Part shown: piece by piece, positions 16,649 to 24,404 of the stretch | Layout: each line of letters starts with the position of its first letter | How positions within the stretch are numbered: position 1 is the first letter of the stretch | Assembly (NCBI GenBank): GCA_030529445.1 | Contig: JAUMWW010000004.1 | Location: forward strand, 32,488-96,487 | Length of the DNA: 64,000 bases | Direction: 5' to 3' | Source: Johnsonella sp. | Lineage (GTDB): Bacteria > Bacillota > Clostridia > Lachnospirales > Lachnospiraceae | Made by a program: the position numbers and the translations under genes | The notes under the pieces: generated by a model | Told to the model about the DNA's origin: nothing | Database searches by the model: none | The model's input: only the letters and a program-made list of their open reading frames with translations

Positions 16649-17323
16649 ATGGGATATTTTAATTGTGACCATATGGTCGGTGCGATTATAGGCGAAAAAG
16701 CCGGTATCTACGAGGCAATGGGACTGAAGGTCAATGTGACGAAATCGCCGGAAATCGATCCGGAATCTGCTGCGGATACAAGGGGCTTATGCTGTATTTA
16801 TGCGATGTCAAACGAATTTAAGCAGAAATATCCCGAGCTTGCCAGAAGATTGGTTTTTGCACATCAGCTTGCCATTAAATATATGTATGAGCATCCCTAT
16901 AATGCGGCGATGATGTTTGCGGACGGCTTCGATGTGGATCCCTATGTGGCGCTGCGCACGATTTATATGAAGACCGTGGCGGAGGGAAGAACCATAACAT
17001 GGCAGTTTACGGAGCAGAACATCAAAAACTTTGAGGGATATTTCACGCAGTACCCCCAGATCCCGGAAGAGGAAATCCCGAAGGTGCAGGATGTCAGCAA
17101 GTTTATGTCAACGGAGATTTCCGCGGATGCGGGAGTGGAGTCCTTTGAGGAGTTTATAAAAGAAAAAATAGACCCGGTGACCCCGATAGGGATGACTTTT
17201 GAAGATTGGTATAATAAGGCAAAAGAAATCGACGGCATATCCGATCAGGAAGCCGTAGATATTTCAAAGACGGCAACTCCCTATCTGAATAAGGATTTAA
17301 AAGACAGAAAGGCATATAACTAG
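16649..17323 (+). pseudogene. ABC substrate-binding protein remnant (SaoB/NMT1-like)
   Basis: The 224-codon frame opens with the mature-protein start of a nitrate/sulfonate-type binding protein (VGYFNCDHMVGAIIGEKAGIYE-like, here from MGYFNCDHM), jumps after GLKVNVTKSPE into the C-terminal lobe (ADTRGLCCIYAMSNEFKQ, HPYNAAMMFADGFDVDP), and continues normally to the stop. The signal peptide and roughly the middle third expected for a protein of over 300 residues are missing, although the frame is kept. Without export signal or hinge it cannot work as a binding protein. It pairs logically with the broken permease at 14159-14710. Confidence 0.7.
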
Positions 17324-17367
17324 AGAATTTTAAAATTCTTCCTCCTCTTCACCATAGGGAAGAATCC

Positions 17368-17417
17368 AAAAAAGGCATATTCTTTCATTATTTTCCATGA
17401 AAGAATATGCCTTTTTT
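17368..17417. terminator. Bidirectional terminator
   Basis: A perfect 21-base inverted repeat (17368-17388 and 17397-17417) with an 8-base loop is flanked by A and T runs, so it can terminate both the plus-strand remnants and the minus-strand wall-binding gene that ends at 17445. Confidence 0.92.
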
Positions 17418-17444
17418 TGCCCGTGTTGAATGAAAAATCCGATA

Positions 17445-17795
17445 TCAGCGGATCTTTGTCATCTTGCCGTTCTCATTGACATAGTAATTATCTATCCATT
17501 GCTCTTTTTGGAGCTTTCCGCTTCCTTCATCAAGATAATACCAGGAGTTCTTGTATTTGATCCATCCTGTTTTCATAACGCCGTTCCTATCCAGGTAATA
17601 AGTATCCTCGTTATACAGAATCCAACCGCTTACGGGATCCCCGTTTTCATCCGTACAGCACCACTCCTCGGCATTTTTGACCCAGTTATACGAGCCCGCA
17701 TCGAGAGTTTTCACAGAAGCGAAGGCTGTTGATGCAAGGAGCAGAGTGACAGATAAAGCAAGGATAAAAAATCCGACTCTTTTATTGTTTTTCAT
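17445..17795 (-). CDS. Small secreted protein with choline-binding-type wall repeats
   Basis: A 116-residue protein with an N-terminal signal peptide (MKNNKRVGFFILALSV..., cleavage probably after ASTAFA) and about three aromatic repeats of the wall-binding type (GWILYNEDTYYLDRNG, GWIKYKNSWYYLDEG, QWIDNYYVNENG). The start is ATG 17795 on the minus strand, nine bases after AGAGGAG; an in-frame ATG nine bases earlier overlaps that site. A TATAAT at 17870-17865 (minus) is a likely -10 box. Such repeats bind choline or related groups on teichoic acids in other species. No catalytic domain is present, so it may be a structural or decoy wall protein. Confidence 0.82.
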   Translation of the reverse strand: MKNNKRVGFFILALSVTLLLASTAFASVKTLDAGSYNWVKNAEEWCCTDENGDPVSGWILYNEDTYYLDRNGVMKTGWIKYKNSWYYLDEGSGKLQKEQWIDNYYVNENGKMTKIR

Positions 17796-17971
17796 TGCGT
17801 TCATCTCCTCTACTTCCAACCAATCTTTTGATCGGAACTGAAATAATGTTCCATCGATAGATTAATTATAACAGAATTTCCTGATATGAGAAGAGCTCGA
17901 CACCGATAGTAAGAACATTGTAAGAAAGACGTAACCGGATTTTCTGCACTATAGGATTTATGTAATAATTA

Positions 17972-17980
17972 TGGTATACT
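17972..17980 (+). promoter_or_regulatory. Extended -10 promoter of the polysaccharide cluster
   Basis: TGGTATACT (17972-17980) is a TGn-extended -10 box 40 bases before the first gene. No good -35 hexamer is visible, as is common for extended -10 promoters. Confidence 0.5.
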
Positions 17981-18019
17981 TGTACAAAATTAAGGGTTCA
18001 GAATCAAGGAGCAGGAAAA

Positions 18020-19990
18020 ATGAAAATGAAATTGAGCAAATATATAGCAGAGAAACTGGTCGAAAACGGAATCAAAAACTGCTTTTCCGTCACGGGAGGC
18101 GGAGCAATGCATCTGAATGATGCTTTCGGGCATCAAGAAGGCTTGCATACCATATATAACCATCACGAGCAGGCTTCCGCGATTGCGGCGGAGGCGTATG
18201 CAAGGATTTATAACCGCATGGCTCTGCTCTGCGTCACGACGGGACCGGGAGGGACAAATGCGATCACCGGAGTGGTGGGAGGCTGGCTGGATTCTATACC
18301 GATGCTCGTGATTTCCGGGCAGGTTCGTTATGACTGGACGGCAAGGTCCTCGGGGCTTGCGATTCGCTCCATGGGAGATCAGGAATTTGATATCTGCAAA
18401 TCGATAGACTGTATGACAAAGTATTCCGAAATGGTGATAGAGCCCAAAAGGATCCGCTACTGTCTGGAGAAGGCGCTCTTTCTTGCGCAGAGCAAAAGAC
18501 CGGGACCGGTCTGGCTGGATATCCCGCTCAATGTGCAGTCATCCTTTATCGAAACGGAGGAATTGATCGGATTTGATCCCAAAAATTATATGGAGGGAGG
18601 AAATGGATGGGCGGCGCCCTCCGGCGTAGAGATAGAGGAAGACGAGGAGGGAAGAGGGGAGAGAAGGGAGATCGCGGTGCCGAAGGTGAGCCGGGAGCAG
18701 GCAAAGCGCATCATCGAAAAGATTCGGCAGGCAGAGCGCCCCGTGTTCAATGCGGGCAACGGAATCCGCATAGGAGGCGCGCATAAGGAGTTTATAGAGC
18801 TTGCCGAAAAACTGGGGATCCCCGTCTGCACGGGCTGGAACAGCGAGGACTGTATCTGGGACGATCACCCTCTTTATGTCGGCAGACCGGGAAACTTCGG
18901 CGACAGAGCGGGTAATTTTGCCGTTCAAAACTCCGATCTTGTTTTTTCCGTCGGCTCGAGGCTGAGCCTGCGCCAAGTCGGATTTAACTGCAAGGGATGG
19001 GCAAGAGAGGCTTATACGATCATTAACGATATTGACGAGCAGGAATTAAAAAAGCCCACCCTCCATGTAGATATGCCCCTGCATGCGGATTGCAGAGATC
19101 TCATGCAGACAATGCTGAAGGTGCTGGAAGGCGAAACACTCCCGATCTGGAAGGGAGGAGGCAAGGGCATCAAGGGGATGAACTGGGCGGATACCTGTAA
19201 GTATTGGAAGAAAAAATACCCCGTATGCAGGGAGGAGTTTCTGCATAAGGAGGAGAGTGCTCCGGCAAATGTATATGCCTTTATCAGAGAGATTTCCGAT
19301 CAGGCAAAGGAAAACCAGATTACCGTAGTGGGAAACGGTTCCGCCTGTGTGGTCGGGGGGCATTCCTATATCATTAAAAGGGGACAGAGGTTTATTTCCA
19401 ATTCCGCAATCGCTTCGATGGGATACGATCTCCCGGCAGCCATCGGCGTACATATGGCAAATCGGGACGATCTTAAGGAAGCGGCGGTGTTTGCGGAGGG
19501 AAGAGATTATCAAAGAGATATTATCCTGGTGACCGGAGACGGAAGCATACAGATGAATTTGCAGGAATTGCAGACGATACTGCACCATAAGATGCCGATC
19601 AAGATCTTCCTGATCAATAACGGAGGGTATCACAGCATCCGCCAAACGCAGTCGAAGTTTTTCTCGGACAGGGTAATGGTCGGAATCGGAGAGGAGAGCA
19701 AAGATTTAAGCTTTCCGGATATGGAAAAGCTTTCGGCGGCATACGGTATTCCCTTTATCCGAGCGCATTCGAATGCGGAGCTTTCAGAGGCGGTGAGGAG
19801 AGCGTATGAAACCGAGGGTCCGGTGATTTGTGAGGCGATCGTAAGCAGAGATCAGAATTTTGAGCCGAAATCCTCCGGAAAGCAGCTTGCCGACGGGCGC
19901 ATGGTCAGCCCCCCGCTGGAGGATCTGACTCCCTTCCTTTCCGATGAGGAAATGGATGAAAATATGATTGTACAGAGGATGAAAGAATAG
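18020..19990 (+). CDS. Acetolactate-synthase-like TPP enzyme of a polysaccharide cluster
   Basis: The 656-residue protein has the three-domain layout of TPP carboligases/decarboxylases: pyrimidine-binding domain (about 1-175; NHHEQASAIAAEAYAR contains the catalytic Glu), central domain (about 215-345; PVFNAGNGIRIGGA), and TPP-binding domain (about 415-600; GDGSIQMNLQELQ with the closing INNGG). It is somewhat longer than acetolactate synthase (about 560), mainly from an acidic insertion near residues 195-220. Its place with an epimerase, a C-methyltransferase-like protein and glycosyltransferases argues against a role in amino acid synthesis. TPP enzymes of this type (for example YerE) add two-carbon branches to keto-sugars, which I propose here. 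Confidence 0.85.
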   Translation: MKMKLSKYIAEKLVENGIKNCFSVTGGGAMHLNDAFGHQEGLHTIYNHHEQASAIAAEAYARIYNRMALLCVTTGPGGTNAITGVVGGWLDSIPMLVISGQVRYDWTARSSGLAIRSMGDQEFDICKSIDCMTKYSEMVIEPKRIRYCLEKALFLAQSKRPGPVWLDIPLNVQSSFIETEELIGFDPKNYMEGGNGWAAPSGVEIEEDEEGRGERREIAVPKVSREQAKRIIEKIRQAERPVFNAGNGIRIGGAHKEFIELAEKLGIPVCTGWNSEDCIWDDHPLYVGRPGNFGDRAGNFAVQNSDLVFSVGSRLSLRQVGFNCKGWAREAYTIINDIDEQELKKPTLHVDMPLHADCRDLMQTMLKVLEGETLPIWKGGGKGIKGMNWADTCKYWKKKYPVCREEFLHKEESAPANVYAFIREISDQAKENQITVVGNGSACVVGGHSYIIKRGQRFISNSAIASMGYDLPAAIGVHMANRDDLKEAAVFAEGRDYQRDIILVTGDGSIQMNLQELQTILHHKMPIKIFLINNGGYHSIRQTQSKFFSDRVMVGIGEESKDLSFPDMEKLSAAYGIPFIRAHSNAELSEAVRRAYETEGPVICEAIVSRDQNFEPKSSGKQLADGRMVSPPLEDLTPFLSDEEMDENMIVQRMKE

Positions 19991-19991
19991 G

Positions 19992-20984
19992 ATGAAGATT
20001 TTATTGAGCGGCTCGACCAGCTTTATCGGCAATGCGCTCGCAAGTGAGCTGATCGGGAGGGGACATGAGGTATATGCGCTCATCCGCCCCGGTTCGGAGC
20101 ATAAAGCCTCCTGCAAAGGGAAGGGGGGCTTTCATATCCTGAGCACGGATATCAACGATCTGGAAAGCCGGTTTGCAGGATGCTTTTCGGAAAAGAAAGA
20201 AAACGAAGGCTTCGATCTTTGCATACATCTTGCATGGGAGGGCATCGGAGCAGCCGGCAGAATGGATGCGGCGATACAGGAGCGCAATATCAGAAACACC
20301 GGAGTGCTGCTTAGGCTGGCGGCAGCGAGCGGATGCAAAAGATTCCTCTTTGCGGGATCGCAGGCGGAATACGGGATGACTTTGGAAAAGATTGAAGAAG
20401 GAGCTTGCCGACCCGATGTTTTGCTGCACGAAGAGATGGACTGCGATCCGATATCGGAATACGGAAAGGCAAAGCTGAGGGTATGGAAGGAGGCATCCTC
20501 TTTTTGTAAAAAAGAGGGGATGGAGTATATTCACATGAGGATATTCAGCACCTATGGACCTCAGGATCATTCGACCTCGCTGATTTCGTCCTGCGTTGCG
20601 GCGATGCGGGAGGGGAGGAAGCTCAGGCTCGGTGCATGCAGGCAGCTTTGGAATTATATCTATGTGGAGGACTGTGCGGCGGCGATCGCAGATCTTGCTT
20701 TTTGTACGCTCGGGCAGGAAAAAGAGAGCATTGTCAATATTGCGGGAGAGGATACGAGAGCTTTGTATCGCTTTGCAGAGGAAATCGAGCGCATTTATCA
20801 AAGGGAGGACTGCCTCTGCTTCGAAGAAAGGCTGCCGGGCGCAGAGGGAACGCCGTTTTTAAATCCCTCAATAGAGAAATTGAAGAAATTAACCGGCTTC
20901 CGTCCCAAAACAAAATTTGAGAAAGGAATAGAAGGCATTGAAAAGATGCATCGTTTGCAAGGCAAAACTGGAAGAGCTTTTTAG
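19992..20984 (+). CDS. NAD-dependent epimerase/dehydratase (extended SDR)
   Basis: A 330-residue extended short-chain dehydrogenase. The N-terminal motif is unusual: MKILLSGSTSFIGNALASELI carries GSTSFIG in place of GxxGxxG, but the helix after it is typical. The SDR active-site triad is present in modified form, with YGKAK (SEYGKAKLRVWKEA, about residues 155-168) as the Tyr-x-x-x-Lys. FSTYGPQDH and NIAGEDTRALYRFAEEIE complete the nucleotide-sugar epimerase/reductase pattern. It starts 1 base after the TPP enzyme and overlaps the next gene by 47 bases. It probably reduces or epimerises the nucleotide sugar handled by the neighbours. Confidence 0.83.
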   Translation: MKILLSGSTSFIGNALASELIGRGHEVYALIRPGSEHKASCKGKGGFHILSTDINDLESRFAGCFSEKKENEGFDLCIHLAWEGIGAAGRMDAAIQERNIRNTGVLLRLAAASGCKRFLFAGSQAEYGMTLEKIEEGACRPDVLLHEEMDCDPISEYGKAKLRVWKEASSFCKKEGMEYIHMRIFSTYGPQDHSTSLISSCVAAMREGRKLRLGACRQLWNYIYVEDCAAAIADLAFCTLGQEKESIVNIAGEDTRALYRFAEEIERIYQREDCLCFEERLPGAEGTPFLNPSIEKLKKLTGFRPKTKFEKGIEGIEKMHRLQGKTGRAF

Positions 20985-22128
20985 GATAGAAAACATGCCC
21001 GCCTCCGCGCAGGATATACCGAGCCGGGAGGAACTCGAAAGGGACAGAGCGACGGATATCCGCCTCTGTGCATGCAGAGGATGCGGGCTCGTGCAGCTGG
21101 AGAGCGAACCGGTTCATTATTTCAGAGATGTGATCCGGGCAGGCGGGGGCTCAAGCACGATGGAAGCGCTCAGAATGAGCCAGTATGAGGAATTTATCCG
21201 AATCGGGGATCTCAAGGGCAAAAAAATACTGGAGGCAGGCTGCGGAGCGGGCGAGTTTTTGGAGATATTGGCAAGATATCCTGTGCAGGCATACGGGATG
21301 GAGCATAAGGAGGAGCTGGCAAGGAAGGCGAGAGAAAAAGGGCTCTCGGTCAGCATCGCTTATCCGGAATCCGAGGAGGAGATTTTTGCGGATGCTCCCT
21401 TTGATGCCTTCTGCTCGTTTAATTTTCTGGAGCATCAGCCGGATCCGGTAAGCTATCTCAGGGCGATTGCCAAGAACCTCAAAGAGGGAGGATTCGGGCT
21501 GCTGACCGTGCCGAGCTTTGAATATATTCTGGAAGAAAAGAGTTTTTATGAGATCATTCCCGACCATATCGCCTATTATACTTTCGAGAGCCTCGCTTTC
21601 ACGGCGCAGAGCGCAGGATTTGAGATCATCGGCAAAAAGAGGGTAAACAGAGATACGCTTGAGCTGATCCTCAAAAAGAGAGCGCTCCCGGATATCGGAG
21701 GAATCCTGCGGCAAAAAGAAGCGATCGGAGAGCAGGTATCGGCTCTTTTGCAGCTTGCCAAGAAAGAAAAGAGGAAAATTGCGATATGGGGAGCGAGCCA
21801 TCAGGGATTTACGCTCTGTGCGACCCTGCTCTCCTCCCGTGGGGGAGAAAAGCGCTCAGAGGAAGAGAGAGGATTCGGTCAAAGCGAGGGCAGAGAAGGG
21901 GAGATTTTGTATATTATAGATTCGGCAAAATTCAAGCAGGGAAGATATGCCCCGGCATCCCATATCCCGATTGTTTCCCCAAAACAGGCTAAGGAAAATC
22001 CTCCGGATATCATAATCATCGTCGCACCGGGCTATACGGATGAGATCGCCGCGATTATCCGGCGTGATTTTGCTTCCAGCATTTCCGTATATACCTTGAT
22101 GAGCGAGAGCTTGGAGAGGCTTTGGTAA
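20938..22128 (+). CDS. Class I SAM methyltransferase with zinc-binding N-terminus (sugar C-methyltransferase-like)
   Basis: The 396-residue protein has three parts: an N-terminal zinc-type domain (CIVCKAKL at residues 4-7 and a second pair in LCACRGCGL, about 41-47), a SAM-binding Rossmann domain (about 80-200; ILEAGCGAGEFL), and a C-terminal domain (about 255-396; IAIWGASHQGFTL) of the kind found in TylCIII-type deoxysugar C-methyltransferases. The TTG start at 20938 is chosen because the first CxxC pair begins at residue 4; the next in-frame Met would remove it. The gene overlaps the epimerase by 47 bases. A stretch rich in charged residues (about 305-325) is an unusual insertion. It probably methylates a carbon of a keto-sugar. 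Confidence 0.82.
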   Translation: MKRCIVCKAKLEELFRIENMPASAQDIPSREELERDRATDIRLCACRGCGLVQLESEPVHYFRDVIRAGGGSSTMEALRMSQYEEFIRIGDLKGKKILEAGCGAGEFLEILARYPVQAYGMEHKEELARKAREKGLSVSIAYPESEEEIFADAPFDAFCSFNFLEHQPDPVSYLRAIAKNLKEGGFGLLTVPSFEYILEEKSFYEIIPDHIAYYTFESLAFTAQSAGFEIIGKKRVNRDTLELILKKRALPDIGGILRQKEAIGEQVSALLQLAKKEKRKIAIWGASHQGFTLCATLLSSRGGEKRSEEERGFGQSEGREGEILYIIDSAKFKQGRYAPASHIPIVSPKQAKENPPDIIIIVAPGYTDEIAAIIRRDFASSISVYTLMSESLERLW

Positions 22129-22162
22129 AGCAGCTTAAGGAGGATAAGAAAGCGAGGAGAGA

Positions 22163-23272
22163 ATGAAAGCGTTTATACTGGAAGCCCCCGGCAGGGCAGG
22201 ATTTGCCGATATGCCGCTTCCCGAGCTTAAAAACGAATACGGAGCGATTTTGCGTCCGATCGCAATGTCCGTATGTACCTCCGATGTCAATACGGTATAC
22301 GGGAGCGGGAGCAAAAAGCCGGATCGTCTGATTCTGGGTCATGAGGCGGTTGCGCTTGTTGCTCGCACGGGCTCGGAGGTGAGGGATTTTAAAGAGGGCG
22401 ATATCGTCGCCGTTCCTTCGATGACGCCGGATTGGAGAAATCCCTCGGTGCAGGAGGGAAACTGTCTGCATGCGGGAAGCCCGTTTTCCTCGGTTGCATT
22501 GGGCAGGAGCATATCCGGAGTTTTTGCGGAGTATTTTATGATTGAGGATGCGGATACCACCTTGGCAAAGCTTCCTCCCGGAGTCGGGGTTGACGACGCG
22601 CTGATGTGTGTGGATATGGTTACCACAGGCTTTAGAGGGGCGGAGGCGGCGGATATCCGCTTCGGAGATACGGTGCTGGTTCTCGGAATAGGAGCGATCG
22701 GGCTGATGGCAATCGCCGGAGCTTCACTCAGGGGAGCGGGGCGCATTATCGCGGTCGGAAGCAGGGAGGTCTCGATCTCTCTGGCAAGGAAATACGGAGC
22801 GACGGAAGTGATTTCCTATAAAGATAGGGATATCGCAGCCTATGTAAAAGAGGCGACGAAGGGGCAGGGAGCCGATGCGGTACTGATTTGCGGAGGAGGG
22901 GATCAGACGCTCGGCATCGCCTATGAAGCATGCAGATACGGGATAGGAAGAATTGTCAATCTCAAGCATTTTGCGGGAGAGGGCGAGATGGGAATCCCGA
23001 AGTTCCATGCAGGCAGGGGAATGGGAGGAAAGACCTTCTATACCGAACTGGGCATGGGAGGAAGAAGGAGGCTTGAGAGGCTGATGGAGCTGGTCAGATG
23101 CGGAAGAATCAGTCCGGGAGAGCTGATCACGCACCGATTCGAGGGATTTGAGCACTTAGAGCTTGCTCTGGAGCTGATGAGGGATAAGAAAAATACGGTG
23201 ATTAAAACCAAGGTCGTTCCGGAATGGGGGATCGCATATCAGCTTCCGTGTAAGGAGGGGGAAAGAATCTGA
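22163..23272 (+). CDS. Zinc-dependent secondary-alcohol-dehydrogenase-like enzyme
   Basis: A 369-residue medium-chain dehydrogenase that closely follows the NADP-dependent isopropanol/secondary alcohol dehydrogenase pattern of Clostridium beijerinckii and Thermoanaerobacter: CTSDVNTVY (catalytic zinc Cys38), GHEAVALV (His), VPSMTPDWRNPSVQEG, VDMVTTGFRGAE (Asp ligand), LGIGAIGLMAIAGASLRGAG and the NADP-type GSREVS. The structural-zinc cysteine cluster is absent, as in those enzymes. It is 34 bases after the methyltransferase and in the same operon. In this context it may reduce a keto group on a branched sugar made by the TPP enzyme instead of a free alcohol; sequence alone does not separate the two. 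Confidence 0.85.
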   Translation: MKAFILEAPGRAGFADMPLPELKNEYGAILRPIAMSVCTSDVNTVYGSGSKKPDRLILGHEAVALVARTGSEVRDFKEGDIVAVPSMTPDWRNPSVQEGNCLHAGSPFSSVALGRSISGVFAEYFMIEDADTTLAKLPPGVGVDDALMCVDMVTTGFRGAEAADIRFGDTVLVLGIGAIGLMAIAGASLRGAGRIIAVGSREVSISLARKYGATEVISYKDRDIAAYVKEATKGQGADAVLICGGGDQTLGIAYEACRYGIGRIVNLKHFAGEGEMGIPKFHAGRGMGGKTFYTELGMGGRRRLERLMELVRCGRISPGELITHRFEGFEHLELALELMRDKKNTVIKTKVVPEWGIAYQLPCKEGERI

Positions 23273-23281
23273 GGCTTATTC

Positions 23282-23311
23282 TTGTTATTCCCCTCTTTCC
23301 CGTGCTATAAT
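23282..23311 (+). promoter_or_regulatory. Internal promoter before the glycosyltransferase genes
   Basis: TTGTTA (23282-23287) and TATAAT (23306-23311) are 18 bases apart in the 148-base gap after the dehydrogenase; a GGATAGGG/CCCTGTCC hairpin follows in the leader (about 23334-23360). Confidence 0.55.
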
Positions 23312-23420
23312 AGCGGATAGTCCAAAATAAGCCCGGATAGGGGCAGAAAGCCCTGTCCGCAGGCTTTTGTAAATATATTCGGAGCCTGCCGCATAAAGAA
23401 AGAATAGGGAAAGGCATATC

Positions 23421-24404
23421 ATGAGCAAGAAAATAAGCATCGTCATCCCCTGCTATAATGAAGAAGAAAATATTGAGGTCTTAAGCAGGGAAATTAAAAA
23501 GATTTTTGCCGCCGAGCTTTTGGGGTATCGCTATGAGATGATTTTCATCGATAATGATTCCACCGATAAAACAAGGGATCTGATCCGCAAGCTTTGCAGG
23601 GAAGATAAGGATATCAAGGGAATTCTGAATGCGAAGAATTTCGGGCAGTTCAATTCGCCCTATCACGCAATGCTGCAAAGCAGCGGGGATGCGACCATGC
23701 TGATGGCGGCGGATTTTCAGGATCCCGTAGAGATGATTCCGAAATTTGTGGAAGCCTGGGAAGAGGGATATCGGATCGCGATAGGTATAAAAAAGGCAAG
23801 CAAGGAAAATATCTTCATGTATAAGCTCAGGAGCCTGTATTACAAGATGATCAAAAAGCTTTCCGATATCGAACAGATAGAGCATTTTACCGGTTTCGGT
23901 CTCTATGACAAAAGTTTTATTCAGGTGCTCAGAGATCTCGGGGATCCGACGCCGTTTCTGCGCGGAATCGTTGCGGAGCTGGGCTTCAGGCGCAAGGAGA
24001 TCCCCTATGAGCAGCCGAAGCGAAGAGCCGGAAAGACCAGCAATAATTTATACAGGCTCTATGATGCCGCGATGCTTTCGGTGACCTCCTATACCAAATT
24101 CGGTTTGCGGCTTGCGACCTTCGTCGGAGGGATTTCCTGTATGCTGAGCATGGCGGCGGCATTTGTTTATTTGGTCTTAAAGCTGCTTTATTGGGAACGC
24201 TTTCCGGCAGGAATGGCTCCCATACTGATCGGCATGCTCTTCTTGGGATCGGTTCAGATTTTCTTTATCGGAATGATAGGGGAATATGTGCTTACGATCA
24301 ATCAAAGAGTGATGAAACGCCCTCTGGTTGTGGAGGAAGAAAGGATTAATTTTGATGAGGAGGGGCAAACGCCTCCTTGCGCAAGGAAAAGCGATGAAAT
24401 ATAA
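23421..24404 (+). CDS. GT2 glycosyltransferase of the DPM1/GtrB type
   Basis: A 327-residue membrane-anchored family 2 glycosyltransferase. The catalytic domain (about 1-225) has SIVIPCYNEEENIE at the start, IDNDSTDKT for nucleotide binding and AADFQDP as the metal-binding motif; the GtrB-like TPFLRGIVAELGFRRKEIPY block follows. Two hydrophobic segments (about 235-265 and 270-300) end the protein. Enzymes of this shape move a hexose from UDP- or GDP-sugar to undecaprenyl phosphate for use on the outer face of the membrane. ATG 23421 is preceded by AGGGAAAGG. Confidence 0.88.
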   Translation: MSKKISIVIPCYNEEENIEVLSREIKKIFAAELLGYRYEMIFIDNDSTDKTRDLIRKLCREDKDIKGILNAKNFGQFNSPYHAMLQSSGDATMLMAADFQDPVEMIPKFVEAWEEGYRIAIGIKKASKENIFMYKLRSLYYKMIKKLSDIEQIEHFTGFGLYDKSFIQVLRDLGDPTPFLRGIVAELGFRRKEIPYEQPKRRAGKTSNNLYRLYDAAMLSVTSYTKFGLRLATFVGGISCMLSMAAAFVYLVLKLLYWERFPAGMAPILIGMLFLGSVQIFFIGMIGEYVLTINQRVMKRPLVVEEERINFDEEGQTPPCARKSDEI

